Positions 51,083 through 60,874 are shown, counted from the first letter of the stretch. The stretch: 64,000 nucleotides of DNA from Dyella sp. AtDHG13 (GCF_003201105.1 NZ_QICJ01000008.1:124001-188000); one strand, 5' to 3'. The notes: a model not told the origin generated them from the letters alone. A program made the numbers and translations.

Positions 51083-52687
51083 TCAGTGCTTGCCGACGTT
51101 GTCTGTGTCTTCGATGAAGCGCGCCACGTTGTCGTGCAGCTTCTTCAGCGAATCCTCGTGGGCGTACACCATGTGGCCCGAGGGATACCACGCGTAGGAG
51201 ATGTTCTTCTCCAGGCTCGCCGGGATCGGCATGTGGTGCATCTCGTAATCCGCCGCGAAGTAGGGCGTGGCCAGGTCGTAGTAGCCGCCGTTGAGCGAAA
51301 CGCGCAAGCCGGGGTTGGTCTTCATCGCGGTGGCGAGGTCGGGCATCACGTTGGTCGACTGCTGCAGTGCCTCGGTGGCGCCGGGCGCCTTGTGCGCGAA
51401 ATCCCAGTGGTCGATGTCCGCGAACAGGCGATAGGTCTGCCCTTCGCCGAACTTCAGCTGACGGCGCACGTAGTCGTTGAAGGCGGCCACGTAGGCGGAG
51501 CTGATCGCCGAAGACTGCGGATCGTACTCGGACGACTTGCTCAGCGGGTCCAGCGATGGCCCGGAGAAGCGCGTATCCAGGCGTCCCGTGGTGATGTCGC
51601 CATCCGCCTGCAGCTCGTGCTCGAACATGCCGCCGTCGACGCGCAGGTTGGCCTTCAGCAGATACGCCACCGGCAGGCCGGTGTACTGGTGCAGCTTCTG
51701 CGCGACCGCCTGCTTGCGCGACGCATCCAGGCGCGAGCCCTGCATCAATGCCGAGGCGTATTCACCGATGGCGTACTGCTCCACCTCGCGCAGGAAGGCT
51801 TCCTGGTCCGCCGGCTGCTGCGGCAGCTTGTGGTGGTAGTACGCCGTGGCGGCGAACGTGGGCAGGCCCACCACGTACGGCAGGTCCACGCCGGGATTGT
51901 TGCCTGGCCCGTCGATGCTGGTGTCGAAGTTGAGGATCTGCGACAGCAGGATCACGCCATTGAGATCGACGCTGTCCTCGTTTTCCAGGATGTTCGCCAC
52001 CACGGCCGAGCGCGTGGTGCCGTAGCTTTCGCCGAACAGGTATTTGGGCGAGTTCCAGCGGTTGTATTTCGACAGGAACTGCGTGATGAACTGCGCGAAG
52101 GCGTGGGCATCGCCATCGACGCTGTAGATGGCCTTCTTGCGGTCCTTCATCTGCTCTTCGCGCTTGCCCTTGTCGGCGTCGTCCGCGATCAGGCGGCTGA
52201 AACCCGCGCCGGGCGCGTCGATGAACACGAGGTCCGAGGCATCGAGCAGGCTGTAATCGTTGTTCACCAGCCCGTACGGCGCGGCCGGCGTGTGCGAATC
52301 GTCGCTGGTCACCACGCGCTTGGGCCCGAACGCGCCCATGTGCAGCCACACCGTCGCCGAGCCCGGGCCGCCGTTGTAGATGAAGGTGATCGGCCGCTTG
52401 CCCGGTTCCACGCCCTTCTTGAGGTACGCGGTGTAGAACATGCTGACCTGCGGCTCGTTCTCCTTGTCGCCCGTGCCGTGCAGCACCAGCGTCCCGGCCA
52501 CGGCCTTGTAGTCGACGCTCTTGCCTTCCACCTTCACCGTGCCCGAGGTCTCCGACGACTGCGGCTTGAGCAGCGCGGCATCGGGCTTGTCCTCGGGCTT
52601 GTCGTTCTTGTCTTTCTTGTCGGCGGCGTGGACGGCCGTGCCGAGCAGCAGCGTGGCCAGGGCCACGGCGAGGGAAAGCTTGCGCAT
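51083..52687 (-). CDS. Secreted S10 family serine carboxypeptidase-like protein
   Basis: 534 residues. Signal peptide 'MRKLSLAVALATLLLGTAVHA', then a Lys/Asp-rich low-complexity stretch. 'FIYNGGPGSATVWLHMGAFGP' forms the oxyanion region, 'LFGESYGTTRSA' carries the nucleophile Ser, 'LNGGYYDLATP' the Asp and 'YPSGHMVY' the His. The family removes C-terminal residues at acid pH. Bacterial members are common in Xanthomonadales and probably act in the periplasm or outside the cell. Own transcript. A 125-bp gap to the DUF3617 gene upstream. Confidence 0.94.
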   Translation of the reverse strand: MRKLSLAVALATLLLGTAVHAADKKDKNDKPEDKPDAALLKPQSSETSGTVKVEGKSVDYKAVAGTLVLHGTGDKENEPQVSMFYTAYLKKGVEPGKRPITFIYNGGPGSATVWLHMGAFGPKRVVTSDDSHTPAAPYGLVNNDYSLLDASDLVFIDAPGAGFSRLIADDADKGKREEQMKDRKKAIYSVDGDAHAFAQFITQFLSKYNRWNSPKYLFGESYGTTRSAVVANILENEDSVDLNGVILLSQILNFDTSIDGPGNNPGVDLPYVVGLPTFAATAYYHHKLPQQPADQEAFLREVEQYAIGEYASALMQGSRLDASRKQAVAQKLHQYTGLPVAYLLKANLRVDGGMFEHELQADGDITTGRLDTRFSGPSLDPLSKSSEYDPQSSAISSAYVAAFNDYVRRQLKFGEGQTYRLFADIDHWDFAHKAPGATEALQQSTNVMPDLATAMKTNPGLRVSLNGGYYDLATPYFAADYEMHHMPIPASLEKNISYAWYPSGHMVYAHEDSLKKLHDNVARFIEDTDNVGKH

Positions 52688-52812
52688 GTAGAGGGAACCT
52701 CGGGAGGGGCGCGGGGGCGCGATGCGCCAGCTTAGGCACCGGTGTCCGTCGGTTTCATACGCCAGAAGTCATTGCCTGCTGCGCGCTACATGCCGGCGCC
52801 AGGGAGAGAACC

Positions 52813-53283
52813 TCAGTCCTTCGGACTCGTGCACGCCGCATAGCGGCGCCCTTCCACCTGCACCACGTCCTGGCCCTTGATGCTGATGCCGGCGGTGTAA
52901 TGCTCCGCCGAGTCGAACTTCACCCTGCCTCGCGCCGCATCCGTCAGGCCCTGGCATTGCAGCGTCCAGCTCAGTGCCGTGCTGCTGCGATGCGGATCGG
53001 CGCGCTCGCATTGCGTGTAGCCCGGCACGGGCAGCTGGGCGAACTCGGGCCACGGGTCCGGGCCTTCGTCCACGCAATGCCAGGCCACCTGCGGCGGGCC
53101 TTCCTTGCCGTGCTCGAACACGCGGGTGACGATCTTCCACAGGCCGGGCATGGCCTGGAAATCGCCGGGGTCGGCGTGGCCGGGCTCGCCGACGAAGGCG
53201 GCGCCCAGCAGCACCAGCACGGCGAGCGCACGGGCCACGGCGTGGCCGCGGCCTCCCGAAGCGGATGGATGGTTCGTTTTCAT
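52813..53283 (-). CDS. Exported DUF3617 family protein
   Basis: 156 residues. Signal peptide from MKTNHPSASGG through 'LAVLVLLGAAFVGEPGHA'. The mature part begins 'DPGDFQAMPGLWKIVTRV', the DUF3617 opening, with Cys residues in 'WHCVDEG', 'YTQCERA', 'LQCQGL' and 'AACTSPKD' that could form two disulfides. Periplasmic, function unknown. The start at 53283 is chosen because the signal peptide follows it; an extension to 53310 would reach into the terminator hairpin. Confidence 0.88.
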   Translation of the reverse strand: MKTNHPSASGGRGHAVARALAVLVLLGAAFVGEPGHADPGDFQAMPGLWKIVTRVFEHGKEGPPQVAWHCVDEGPDPWPEFAQLPVPGYTQCERADPHRSSTALSWTLQCQGLTDAARGRVKFDSAEHYTAGISIKGQDVVQVEGRRYAACTSPKD

Positions 53284-53311
53284 GGGCGGCGACGATTCCC
53301 GACACAGCAAG

Positions 53312-53336
53312 AACCCCGCCCTGCATGGGCGGGGTT
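53312..53336 (-). terminator. Hairpin terminator after the phosphoesterase gene
   Basis: Ten-pair perfect stem AACCCCGCCC / GGGCGGGGTT with a five-base loop. On the minus strand it is followed by CTTGCT, so the T tract is weak. It lies 17 bases beyond the phosphoesterase stop and before the DUF3617 start. Confidence 0.7.
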
Positions 53337-53353
53337 CGATCCCTGCTATTGGA

Positions 53354-55366
53354 TCAGTCCTGTGTTTCAGCTGCTGCGTAGCTGTGGCCGTGGCCGTCGC
53401 GGTCGAAGTCGAACATGTTCATCAGGTTGCCGATGGCCGGCGCGTTGAGCGGCACATACGGGTTGTTGGGCAGCGACACCGGGTTGGGCAGGTTGTCGCG
53501 GCTGCGGCTGGAGATGGTTTCGTGCAGGCCCCAGTTGGCTTCCACGAATTTGTCGAAGGACACGTGGTCGTAGTAGGTGTGCACCACGCGGCCGCCTTCG
53601 GAGAAGCGCGACACCACCAGCAGCGGGATGCGCGTGCCGTCGCCGAAGAAGTCCACCGGCTGCACGTAGCCCGAATCGTAGTAGCCGCCGCCTTCGTCGA
53701 AGGTCACCATGATCACGGTGTCGTTCCACACCTTCGGGTTGGCCTTGGCCATGTCCACGATCTTCTTCACGTAGCCTTCGAACAGATCCAGCTTGGACGA
53801 GGCCGGATGGCCGTCCAGGATGCCGTCCGGCTTGGCGATGGACACCGCCGGCAGCGTGTCGTTCTGGATGTCGTTGTACAGGTCGGTGATGTCCTGGTTG
53901 TTCGCGCGCAGCTTCGGATTGGTCATGACCTGCGTGGAGTACAGGAACGGATCGCAGATGTTGCAGAACGTGCCGGCCTCGCCGTTCTCCTTGCCGCCCG
54001 CATAGCCTTCGCCGTAGTACTTCCACGACACGTGGTGGCGGGTGAGCAGCAGCGCGAGGTTGTCCTGGCGCGTCGGCGGGATGGTGAACTGGTTGGCGCC
54101 CAGCGGCGCCGGCGTGCCGTCGCCCAGGTAGCCCGGGTTGTAGTTGTTCACCAGGTAGTACGCGTTCTTCTTGCAGTCGGTGCCGTGGAAGGTGTGGTAC
54201 GGCAGAGACTTGAGGTAATCCTTCACGGCGCCCACGCCGGGCTGTGTGTCATCGGCGCAGTTCACGTAGGAGCCGCCGCTGTAGCCGTCCTGCACGTACC
54301 AGTTGTTGGTGCCAGGCTGCGCGTCGGGATTTTCGATCTGGTTCGACGGCGGTGTGGCCGGTTCGCCGTTGGCATCGGCGTAGTAGATCAGGTCGCCGAA
54401 GCCCAGCATGATGTGGTTGGCGCCCGTGCCGCCCATCACCGACTGGTGGAAGTTGTCGCTCAGCGTGTAGGTGCGGGCCAGCTCCGCGAAGTACGGCGCG
54501 TCGCCCTTGGCGATGTTGAGGAACTGCATCGCGGTCGAGCCTTCGCCCGTGGTCTGGTCGTCGAAGCCGGCCGGCTGCGCCTTGCCGTTGGTGCCCGCGC
54601 CCACGGTGGTTTCCACCCACGGGAACAGGTCCATGCGGCAACCGCTGGGGTTCTTCTCGGTAGCGGCGCTGGCGTCGCAGTCCATCTGCTGCCACATCTG
54701 GAAGAAGCGGTGCACCGGGCTGTTGGCGTAGTCGTCGTAGCTGATCGATGCATGCATGTCGACCGGCGCATTGGCCAGCACCGACGGGAAGCGCGTGTCC
54801 ACCACGTCGTTGGGCAGGCCGGTGCCGCCGGCGGCGAGCTCGCTGTAGGCGCTGGCCGGCAGGGCAGGCTCGATGGCCTGCGCCTGCGCGGCCGAGGCGA
54901 ACGGCGCCTGCGTGGGCGCGCCGCCGGTGTTCATGCGCGGCAGCGAGGTGTAGGCGGTGGTGTGCGTGGGCGCCAGCGCGAACTTGCCGGTGCTGCTGGC
55001 CTGCCACTGCCTGGCGGCCGCGACGTTCGGGCCCGGCGTGCCGTCGGCGTTGACGATGCCTTCGGACAGCAGGTTGTGCACGCTCTGGCCCTTCGGCGGC
55101 GTGTACGTGGCGAACACATGGTCGAACGTGCGGTTCTCGCCGATCAGCAGGATCACGTGCTTGATGGGCGTGCGGGTGCGATCGCTGCGATCGTCGCCGT
55201 CGCGGCCCGGCGTGTGCAGCACGGTGACGCCGCTCGCGGGAGCCTGTGCAGCCGCGGTGGCAGTCGGAGTGGAATTGCTCTGGGCGCTCACCACGCCGGC
55301 CAGGCCGACGGCAAGCGTACCAAGGGCAAGCGGCAACAAGCGCTTGCGGACGTGCGTCATGGACAT
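53354..55366 (-). CDS. Secreted phosphoesterase (acid phosphatase / phospholipase C superfamily)
   Basis: 670 residues. Signal peptide ending 'AGVVSAQS' near 28. The phosphoesterase (PF04185-type) core opens 'IKHVILLIGENRTFDHVFATY' (about 68-88), where Glu-Asn bind metal and Thr sits where the nucleophile lies in AcpA-type enzymes. Later metal ligands lie in 'VTFDEGGGYYDSGY' and 'YYDHVSFDKFVE'. Family members hydrolyse phosphomonoesters or phospholipids in the periplasm or outside the cell. Long Ala/Thr/Pro-rich N-terminal linker. Shine-Dalgarno AGGAGA nine bases before the ATG. Possible phosphate control is inference; no clear Pho box found. Confidence 0.9.
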   Translation of the reverse strand: MSMTHVRKRLLPLALGTLAVGLAGVVSAQSNSTPTATAAAQAPASGVTVLHTPGRDGDDRSDRTRTPIKHVILLIGENRTFDHVFATYTPPKGQSVHNLLSEGIVNADGTPGPNVAAARQWQASSTGKFALAPTHTTAYTSLPRMNTGGAPTQAPFASAAQAQAIEPALPASAYSELAAGGTGLPNDVVDTRFPSVLANAPVDMHASISYDDYANSPVHRFFQMWQQMDCDASAATEKNPSGCRMDLFPWVETTVGAGTNGKAQPAGFDDQTTGEGSTAMQFLNIAKGDAPYFAELARTYTLSDNFHQSVMGGTGANHIMLGFGDLIYYADANGEPATPPSNQIENPDAQPGTNNWYVQDGYSGGSYVNCADDTQPGVGAVKDYLKSLPYHTFHGTDCKKNAYYLVNNYNPGYLGDGTPAPLGANQFTIPPTRQDNLALLLTRHHVSWKYYGEGYAGGKENGEAGTFCNICDPFLYSTQVMTNPKLRANNQDITDLYNDIQNDTLPAVSIAKPDGILDGHPASSKLDLFEGYVKKIVDMAKANPKVWNDTVIMVTFDEGGGYYDSGYVQPVDFFGDGTRIPLLVVSRFSEGGRVVHTYYDHVSFDKFVEANWGLHETISSRSRDNLPNPVSLPNNPYVPLNAPAIGNLMNMFDFDRDGHGHSYAAAETQD

Positions 55367-55715
55367 GACTTCGTTCTCCTGCAGCGATCCCTGGGAAGGG
55401 CTGCGTGAGTGGTCCCCCTGATTGACCGGCGCCTGTTCGCAACGTGGAGGGGCGCGGCCGGCGGCGAGTCTGGTCCGCGCAGATGACGGACCCTTGGCGC
55501 TTTTGCGACAGCGATGACGCGCTAGATGACAGTGCCAAGACGCCGCAAATCCTTGCGCGCCTGCATGCAGCGCAAAGCCTGTGGCTACGCGATCAACGCG
55601 TGCGGTGCGCGCGACGCGTTCGCCCTGTCGGCAAGAAATTGCTTTTGCATCGATGCAGGAAGAGGGTGCGGAAGTGTGCGATATCGCACGCTCGCGCGAC
55701 GGCGCGCACGCGGCC
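55367..55715. other. 349-bp intergenic region with two perfect palindromes
   Basis: No gene seen. TGCATCGATGCA (55646-55657) and GTGCGATATCGCAC (55676-55689) are perfect palindromes 18 bases apart just downstream of the oxidase gene's stop. They could be operators for the phosphoesterase gene (starting 280-310 bp away) or transcript-end structures of the oxidase gene. No T tract follows either. No confident promoter elsewhere. Confidence 0.4.
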
Positions 55716-57371
55716 TCACGCCGGCAGCAGCTGGAACGGCCGCATCATCTCGTTGTCTTCGTGCTCCAGCAGATGGCAGTGCCACACGTAGCGGCCGGGC
55801 TCGCCCTCGAAGCGCGCGATGATGCGCGTGACCATGCCGGGGTCGGCACGCACGGTGTCCTTCCAACCCATCTCTTCAGGGTCCGGCGGTATCGCGGGCC
55901 CGGTGTACTTCAGCGTCTTGCTCTCGTTCCACGCGAACAGGTCGAACGGCCGGCGATCGAGCACCTGGAAGCGCACCAGGTGCAGATGCATCGGATGCGC
56001 ATCGCCGGTGAGGTTCACCATGCTCCAGATTTCCGTGCTGTCCTGCCGCGGATCTTCGGTAACGGGCGCCGACCAGTGCTTGCCGCCGAGCATCATCATC
56101 ATCGGGCTGCCGCCGGCGTCGTCCTGTTCGCCCAGCGTGAGCACGCGTTCGCGCACGGCGCTGGCCGCGGCGATGCGCTCGATGGTGCGCAAGGTGGCCG
56201 GCACCACGCTGGTGTCCTTGCGGCCGCGATCGCGCACGCGGAATGCCATGATGGCTTCCGCCTGCTGGCGCAGCTGCACCTGCTTGCCGTCCATGCCGGA
56301 GAAATCGATGATCACGTCAGCACGCTCGGCCGGATACAGCGTGACGTGCGGGCGCGTAAGCGGCGCGGCGAGCAACCCCTGGTCGCTGGCGATCTGCTGG
56401 AAGCTCAAACCGTCGGACAACGACAGCGCATAGAAGCGCGTGTTGGCGGCGTTGATCAGGCGCAGGCGATAGCGGCGCGGCTCCACCTCCAGGTAGGGAT
56501 ACAGCTTGCCGTTGCACAGGATGGCGTTGCCCTGGCATTCGGACACCCACGGCGCATCCGGATCGTCGGACACGGGGTAATACAGCTGCCCGTCCGTCGC
56601 GATCAGCCGGTCGCACAGGATCAGCGGCAGATCGCATTCGCCCGTGGGCAGGTTGAGCGCGCGCTCCGCATCGTCCTCGATCAGGTACGCCCCGAGCAGG
56701 CCGGCGTAGATGTTCAAGCGCGTGATGCCCATGGCGTGGTCGTGATACCACAGCGTGGCCGCATCCTGCGCGTTGGGATAACGGCTGACGGCCGAACGGC
56801 CGGGCTCGAACCAGTCCTCCGGATAGCCATCGCTCGATGCCGCCACGCGCGCGCCGTGCACGTGCGCCACGGTGCGCACTTCCGGCTTGTCGCGCTCGGC
56901 GCCGTGGATGTTGTGGTCGATCGGCAGGAAGTGTTTCGTCGGCAGCGCGTTCGCCCATTCGATCAGCAGTGTTTCGTTGCGCCTGGCGACGATGGTGGGG
57001 CCGGGAAACGCGCCGTTATAGCCCCATAGCGGCGTTGGCGGCAGGTCGCGATGCAGCTTCGCCTTGAACGCGCGCATCTCCATCCGGTACAGCGGCAACT
57101 GTCGGCCAGGATGCGCGGGGTCGCTGTGCTGGCCCACCGGCTTGGCCACGGCGGGCAATGGCAAGGGATCCACGAAGCGCGCCAGCGTTACCGGATTCAC
57201 CAGTGGCACCTTGGGCGCGGCGAGCGGCGGCATGGCCATGCGCGGCATCTTCTCGTTGCCGATGGCGGGCGCGGGCCATGCCAGCAGGCCCAATTCCATC
57301 GCCGTGGCCGCGCCGGCCATATCGAGCAGGCCACGCAGGAACTGGCGGCGTGAAGCGTTGGTGCGAGTCAT
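55716..57371 (-). CDS. Multicopper oxidase (CotA/bilirubin-oxidase-like), Tat-exported
   Basis: 551 residues. Twin-arginine signal 'SRRQFLRGLLD' at 7-17, so export is in folded form. Copper ligands in the four expected places: 'VAHVHGA', 'LWYHDHAMG', 'HPMHLHLVRF' and the C-terminal 'WHCHLLEHEDNEMM', whose Cys is the type 1 ligand and whose Met nine or so residues later is axial. Closer to CotA/bilirubin oxidase than to CueO; the cluster 'GGSPMMMML' is Met-rich but short. Substrate unknown (phenols, bilirubin or metals possible). Confidence 0.93.
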   Translation of the reverse strand: MTRTNASRRQFLRGLLDMAGAATAMELGLLAWPAPAIGNEKMPRMAMPPLAAPKVPLVNPVTLARFVDPLPLPAVAKPVGQHSDPAHPGRQLPLYRMEMRAFKAKLHRDLPPTPLWGYNGAFPGPTIVARRNETLLIEWANALPTKHFLPIDHNIHGAERDKPEVRTVAHVHGARVAASSDGYPEDWFEPGRSAVSRYPNAQDAATLWYHDHAMGITRLNIYAGLLGAYLIEDDAERALNLPTGECDLPLILCDRLIATDGQLYYPVSDDPDAPWVSECQGNAILCNGKLYPYLEVEPRRYRLRLINAANTRFYALSLSDGLSFQQIASDQGLLAAPLTRPHVTLYPAERADVIIDFSGMDGKQVQLRQQAEAIMAFRVRDRGRKDTSVVPATLRTIERIAAASAVRERVLTLGEQDDAGGSPMMMMLGGKHWSAPVTEDPRQDSTEIWSMVNLTGDAHPMHLHLVRFQVLDRRPFDLFAWNESKTLKYTGPAIPPDPEEMGWKDTVRADPGMVTRIIARFEGEPGRYVWHCHLLEHEDNEMMRPFQLLPA

Positions 57372-57464
57372 CCGGCGACCTTAGGCAGGCCGGATGACAG
57401 TCGCGTGGCAAAGCGTGAAGGGCCGCTCACCCCGCGCGCACGCTGGCGCGAAGGGCGAGGTCGC

Positions 57465-58934
57465 TCACTCCGCGGAGGCCGGAACGCCCTGACCGGTGGT
57501 GGGTGCCTGCTGGCCGGCGACGGCGGCCACGTCGTCCTGCCCTGCTTTCTCGATGGGCGTGGCGAGCATGCGTGCGCGGCGCCAGCCGCCCCACTTGTAG
57601 TAGCCCATGGCCATCAGCATCGAGGCGAGCGAGCCCAGCGGAAAACTCCACCAGATGGAGTCGGCGCCAAGATGCGGCGCCAGCGCCACGGCGAACGGCG
57701 GACGGATCAGCCACATCGAGATGAACAGGATCACCAGCGGCGGCACCACCGCGCCGGTGGAACGCACCACGCCGAACAGCACGAAGGTGACGCCGAAGAA
57801 CATGAAAGACCACACCGCGATGCTGTTGAGGTGCTCGGCCAGCGTCAGCGCCTGCGCGTCGTTGGGCAGGAACAGCCCCAGCGCCGCGTGATTGAACAGG
57901 TAGATCACCCCGATCAGGCAACCGCTGAGCAGGAAGTTGTAGAGCACGCCCACGCGCGTGATGCGGCTCACGCGATCCCACAGCCGGGCGCCCACGTTCT
58001 GCGCCGCCATGGAGGACACCGCCGCGCCGATCGCCATCGCCGGCATCTGCACATAGGTCCACAACTGCGTGGCGGCGCCGTAAGCCGCGGTGGTCTTGGA
58101 GCCGTACTCGTTCACCATGTGGATCATGATCATGGCGGAGCTGGAGATCACGATCATCTGCAGGCCCATCGGCAGGCCCTTCACCACCAGCGAACGCAGG
58201 ATTTCCCGATCCGGCCGCAGATAGCCGAGCTCGTGGCGGGTCAGGCGCAGGAAGTGCTTGCGCCGGTACAGCGTGAACACCAGGGCGAACAGCGCGATGG
58301 TCTGCGCGATCAGCGTGGAGGTCGCCGAGCCGGCAATGCCCAGGCGCGGAAACGGCCCCACGCCGAAGATCAGCAAGGGGTTGAACACGATGTCCATCAG
58401 CACCGACAACGCCATGAACACGAACGGCGTGCGCGAATCGCCCGCGCCGCGCAGCGTCATCATCAGGAAGTTGTAGAAGAACATCGACGGCACGGCGACG
58501 AAGATGATGCGCAGGTACGGCACCGCGAAGGCCTGCGCATCGGCCGGCGTGTTGAGCGCGCGCAGCATCCACGGCGTGCCGACATAGCCGCCGATCGCCA
58601 CCAGCACCGATACCGACACGAAGAACGTCACGCCGGTGCCCACCACGCGCTTGGCCTCCAGCATGTTGCGCGCGCCCAGGCTCTGGCCGATCAGGATGGT
58701 GCACGCCATGCTCAGGCCGAACACCGCGCCGAGCAGCAGGAACAGGATCAGGTTGGCGTTGCTCACCGCCGTGAGCGCCGCTTCGCCCAGGTAGTGGCCG
58801 ATCCACATGGCGTTGACCGAGCCGTTGAGCGACTGCAGCACCGTGCTGCCCAGGATGGGCAGGGCGAACATCAGCAGCGTGCGCGCGATCGGTCCTTCGG
58901 TAAGCAGCGGCTGCCTTGCAGCAATGGATGACAT
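57465..58934 (-). CDS. MATE family efflux transporter
   Basis: 489 residues with 12 membrane helices in two homologous halves. 'PILGSTVLQSLNGSVNAMWIGHYLGEAAL' region and 'MACTILIGQSLGARN' in the N-half, and 'AIGAAVSSMAAQNVGAR' in the C-half, are MATE hallmarks. Exports drugs or metabolites using Na+ or H+. The start MSSIAARQP at 58934 was chosen because upstream sequence would overlap the DUF2239 gene's 3' end. The DUF2239 gene ends 32 bp upstream on the same strand, so the two may be co-transcribed. Confidence 0.94.
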   Translation of the reverse strand: MSSIAARQPLLTEGPIARTLLMFALPILGSTVLQSLNGSVNAMWIGHYLGEAALTAVSNANLILFLLLGAVFGLSMACTILIGQSLGARNMLEAKRVVGTGVTFFVSVSVLVAIGGYVGTPWMLRALNTPADAQAFAVPYLRIIFVAVPSMFFYNFLMMTLRGAGDSRTPFVFMALSVLMDIVFNPLLIFGVGPFPRLGIAGSATSTLIAQTIALFALVFTLYRRKHFLRLTRHELGYLRPDREILRSLVVKGLPMGLQMIVISSSAMIMIHMVNEYGSKTTAAYGAATQLWTYVQMPAMAIGAAVSSMAAQNVGARLWDRVSRITRVGVLYNFLLSGCLIGVIYLFNHAALGLFLPNDAQALTLAEHLNSIAVWSFMFFGVTFVLFGVVRSTGAVVPPLVILFISMWLIRPPFAVALAPHLGADSIWWSFPLGSLASMLMAMGYYKWGGWRRARMLATPIEKAGQDDVAAVAGQQAPTTGQGVPASAE

Positions 58935-58966
58935 CGAAAGAGTTCCGCGAAAGGGGAAAGGGGGAA

Positions 58967-59563
58967 TCAGTCGCCCGCGACGGCGGCCTGCCATGCGCGC
59001 GCCGCGAGCCGACGCACATGCTCGCGCACATCGGCGGGCCATGCATCCGTCAATTGATGGAAACGCTCGCGCTCCTTGCGCCAGAACGCGCGCGATGCTT
59101 CTTCGTGATGGGCCAGGTTACCCGTCATCGCGCTCATGAAGCGATCGACCGCCTCGCCCGCCAGGCGCACGGCATCGCGCTCGCGATGGCTGCGACGCGC
59201 TTCCTCCACCAGGCGCCGCAAGGTCGCCGAGGCGCCGCCCGGCTGTTCGGCCAGCCAGTCCCAGTGCCGTGGCAGCAAGGTGACCTCGCGCGCGATCACG
59301 CCAAGGCGCGGACGGCCGGGGCCGCGCGGCGCGGGTTCCTCGTCCGTCGATGGCTTGGGCAGGCGGGCGAGCACGTCGTCCGGCGCGCCGCGCAGGTCCA
59401 GTTCCACCGGTCGGCTACTGAGCTCGTCGAAGACCAGCACCGGTCCCGCGGCACCGGCATCGACCGCGCGCTTGACCGCCAGCGCTACCTCGCTCAGCGA
59501 ACCCGATGCGATGCGACGGTGGCCATCGAAGGCGATGCAGGCAGGCGTATCGGCCATCGGCAT
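58967..59563 (-). CDS. DUF2239 family protein
   Basis: 198 residues. 'CIAFDGHRRIASGSLSEVALAVKRAV' and 'LVFDELSSRPVELDLRG' match the DUF2239 N-terminus. The middle 'APRGPGRPRLGVIAREVTLLPRHWDWL' and 'GGASATLRRLVEEARR' are also typical of the family. 'GRPRLGV' looks like an AT-hook-type DNA-binding patch, and the following helices resemble a ribbon-helix-helix-like unit, which is my inference. Cytoplasmic, function unknown. Precedes the MATE gene. Confidence 0.9.
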   Translation of the reverse strand: MPMADTPACIAFDGHRRIASGSLSEVALAVKRAVDAGAAGPVLVFDELSSRPVELDLRGAPDDVLARLPKPSTDEEPAPRGPGRPRLGVIAREVTLLPRHWDWLAEQPGGASATLRRLVEEARRSHRERDAVRLAGEAVDRFMSAMTGNLAHHEEASRAFWRKERERFHQLTDAWPADVREHVRRLAARAWQAAVAGD

Positions 59564-59682
59564 TGTTTTATCCGGGTATAAACAGGGCGCGCAGTGTGCG
59601 CCGGCAGGGCGCCAAGGTCAACAGGCGCCGCCGGTCCCAGGCCGCGCGCTACCATTTGCCCACTTTCCGCAAAGCGTGCCCC

Positions 59683-60603
59683 ATGGTCATCCACCCGCCG
59701 CAACGCTCGCTCCGGCTGATGCTGTTCACCCTGCGCGGCTCGATCATTCCGGTGATCTGGAAGCGCGTGCTCGGCATGATGCTGCTGTCCGTCGCCGTGG
59801 TGGCGGTGGAACGGCACCTGCCGCGCACCGGCGTGGAACTGGGCGCCATTCCGCCCACCCTGATGGGGCTGACGCTGGCGATCTTCCTGGGCTTTCGCAA
59901 CACCGTGGCCTACCAGCGCTGGTGGGATGCGCGAACCCTGTGGGGCGAGCTGCTGATCGTGCTGCGCAACCTTGCCCGCCAGACCATGAGCCTGCCCGAG
60001 GGCCTCAGTGTGCAGGAGCGCGAACGGATGGTGCACCGCCTGATCGCCTTCGCCCACGCGCTGCGCCATCACCTGCGCGGCACGCCGCCCGGCGACGAGG
60101 TCTCGCGTTGGCTCACGGCGGAGGACCAGGCGGCGCTCGCGGGCCGTCCCAATCCGCCGAACCTGCTGCTCGGGCTGATCGCGCAGGGCTACGCGCAGCT
60201 GCATCGCGACGGCCGGCTGGATGCCATCCTGCTGGCCAGCATCGATGCGCAGGTGACGCGCGCCTCGTACGTGCTAGGCGGCTGCGAGCGCATCCAGGGG
60301 ACGCCGATTCCGTTCGCCTACATCCTGCTACTCCATCGCACCGTCTACATCTACTGCCTGCTGCTGCCGTTCTGCCTGATCGGCAGCGTGGGCTGGGTGA
60401 CGCCGCTGATGGTGGGCGTGCTGTCCTACACCTTCTTCGGGCTCGATGCGCTGGGCGACCAGATCGAGAACCCGTTCGACCGCCTGCCCAACGACCTGCC
60501 GCTCGACGCCATGTGCCGCACCATCGAGATCGGCCTTGGCGAACTCCTGGGCGAGCACGACCTGCCGGCGCCGCTGCAGCCGGTCGACGGCGTGCTCATG
60601 TAA
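59683..60603 (+). CDS. Bestrophin family ion channel-like protein (YneE-like)
   Basis: 306 residues. 'LFTLRGSIIPVIWKRVLGMM' and 'LAIFLGFRNTVAYQRWWDARTLWGEL' are the conserved bestrophin blocks, and 'DALGDQIENPFDRLPNDLPL' is the family's acidic C-terminal signature. Bacterial bestrophins form pentameric channels in the inner membrane, and Klebsiella homologue KpBest conducts cations. Start ATG at 59683; an upstream frame reaching 59506 would overlap the DUF2239 gene antisense. Divergent from DUF2239 with 119 bp between. Confidence 0.94.
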   Translation: MVIHPPQRSLRLMLFTLRGSIIPVIWKRVLGMMLLSVAVVAVERHLPRTGVELGAIPPTLMGLTLAIFLGFRNTVAYQRWWDARTLWGELLIVLRNLARQTMSLPEGLSVQERERMVHRLIAFAHALRHHLRGTPPGDEVSRWLTAEDQAALAGRPNPPNLLLGLIAQGYAQLHRDGRLDAILLASIDAQVTRASYVLGGCERIQGTPIPFAYILLLHRTVYIYCLLLPFCLIGSVGWVTPLMVGVLSYTFFGLDALGDQIENPFDRLPNDLPLDAMCRTIEIGLGELLGEHDLPAPLQPVDGVLM

Positions 60604-60874
60604 GGCGAAGCGCAACAGCGCTTTTTGCAGAAAAACGGGATTTCGCAAGCCCCACGTCAGCCCTTGCCGTAGTTTTACGGTGATTTCGGCACGTATTTCA
60701 CACGGGCCGAGACAGACTGTTGCCGTGCGCAAAAAAGGACCCCCCGCGCACTTGTGCCGCCCAGGCAACGCACTGTTGCCTCGATTCGACCTATTTCCAG
60801 TACCGGTCGGTCCAGTTAAGTAATTATACTAGGCGGTGCATAAATCCCTCCCCAAGCAAAAAAGAAGAACTGCC

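Noticed and set aside
53331-53345. GGGTTCGATCCC, which looks like a tRNA T-arm
   Set aside because: It is the right side of the perfect terminator hairpin at 53312-53336. No acceptor stem, anticodon arm or D-arm lies at the proper distance.
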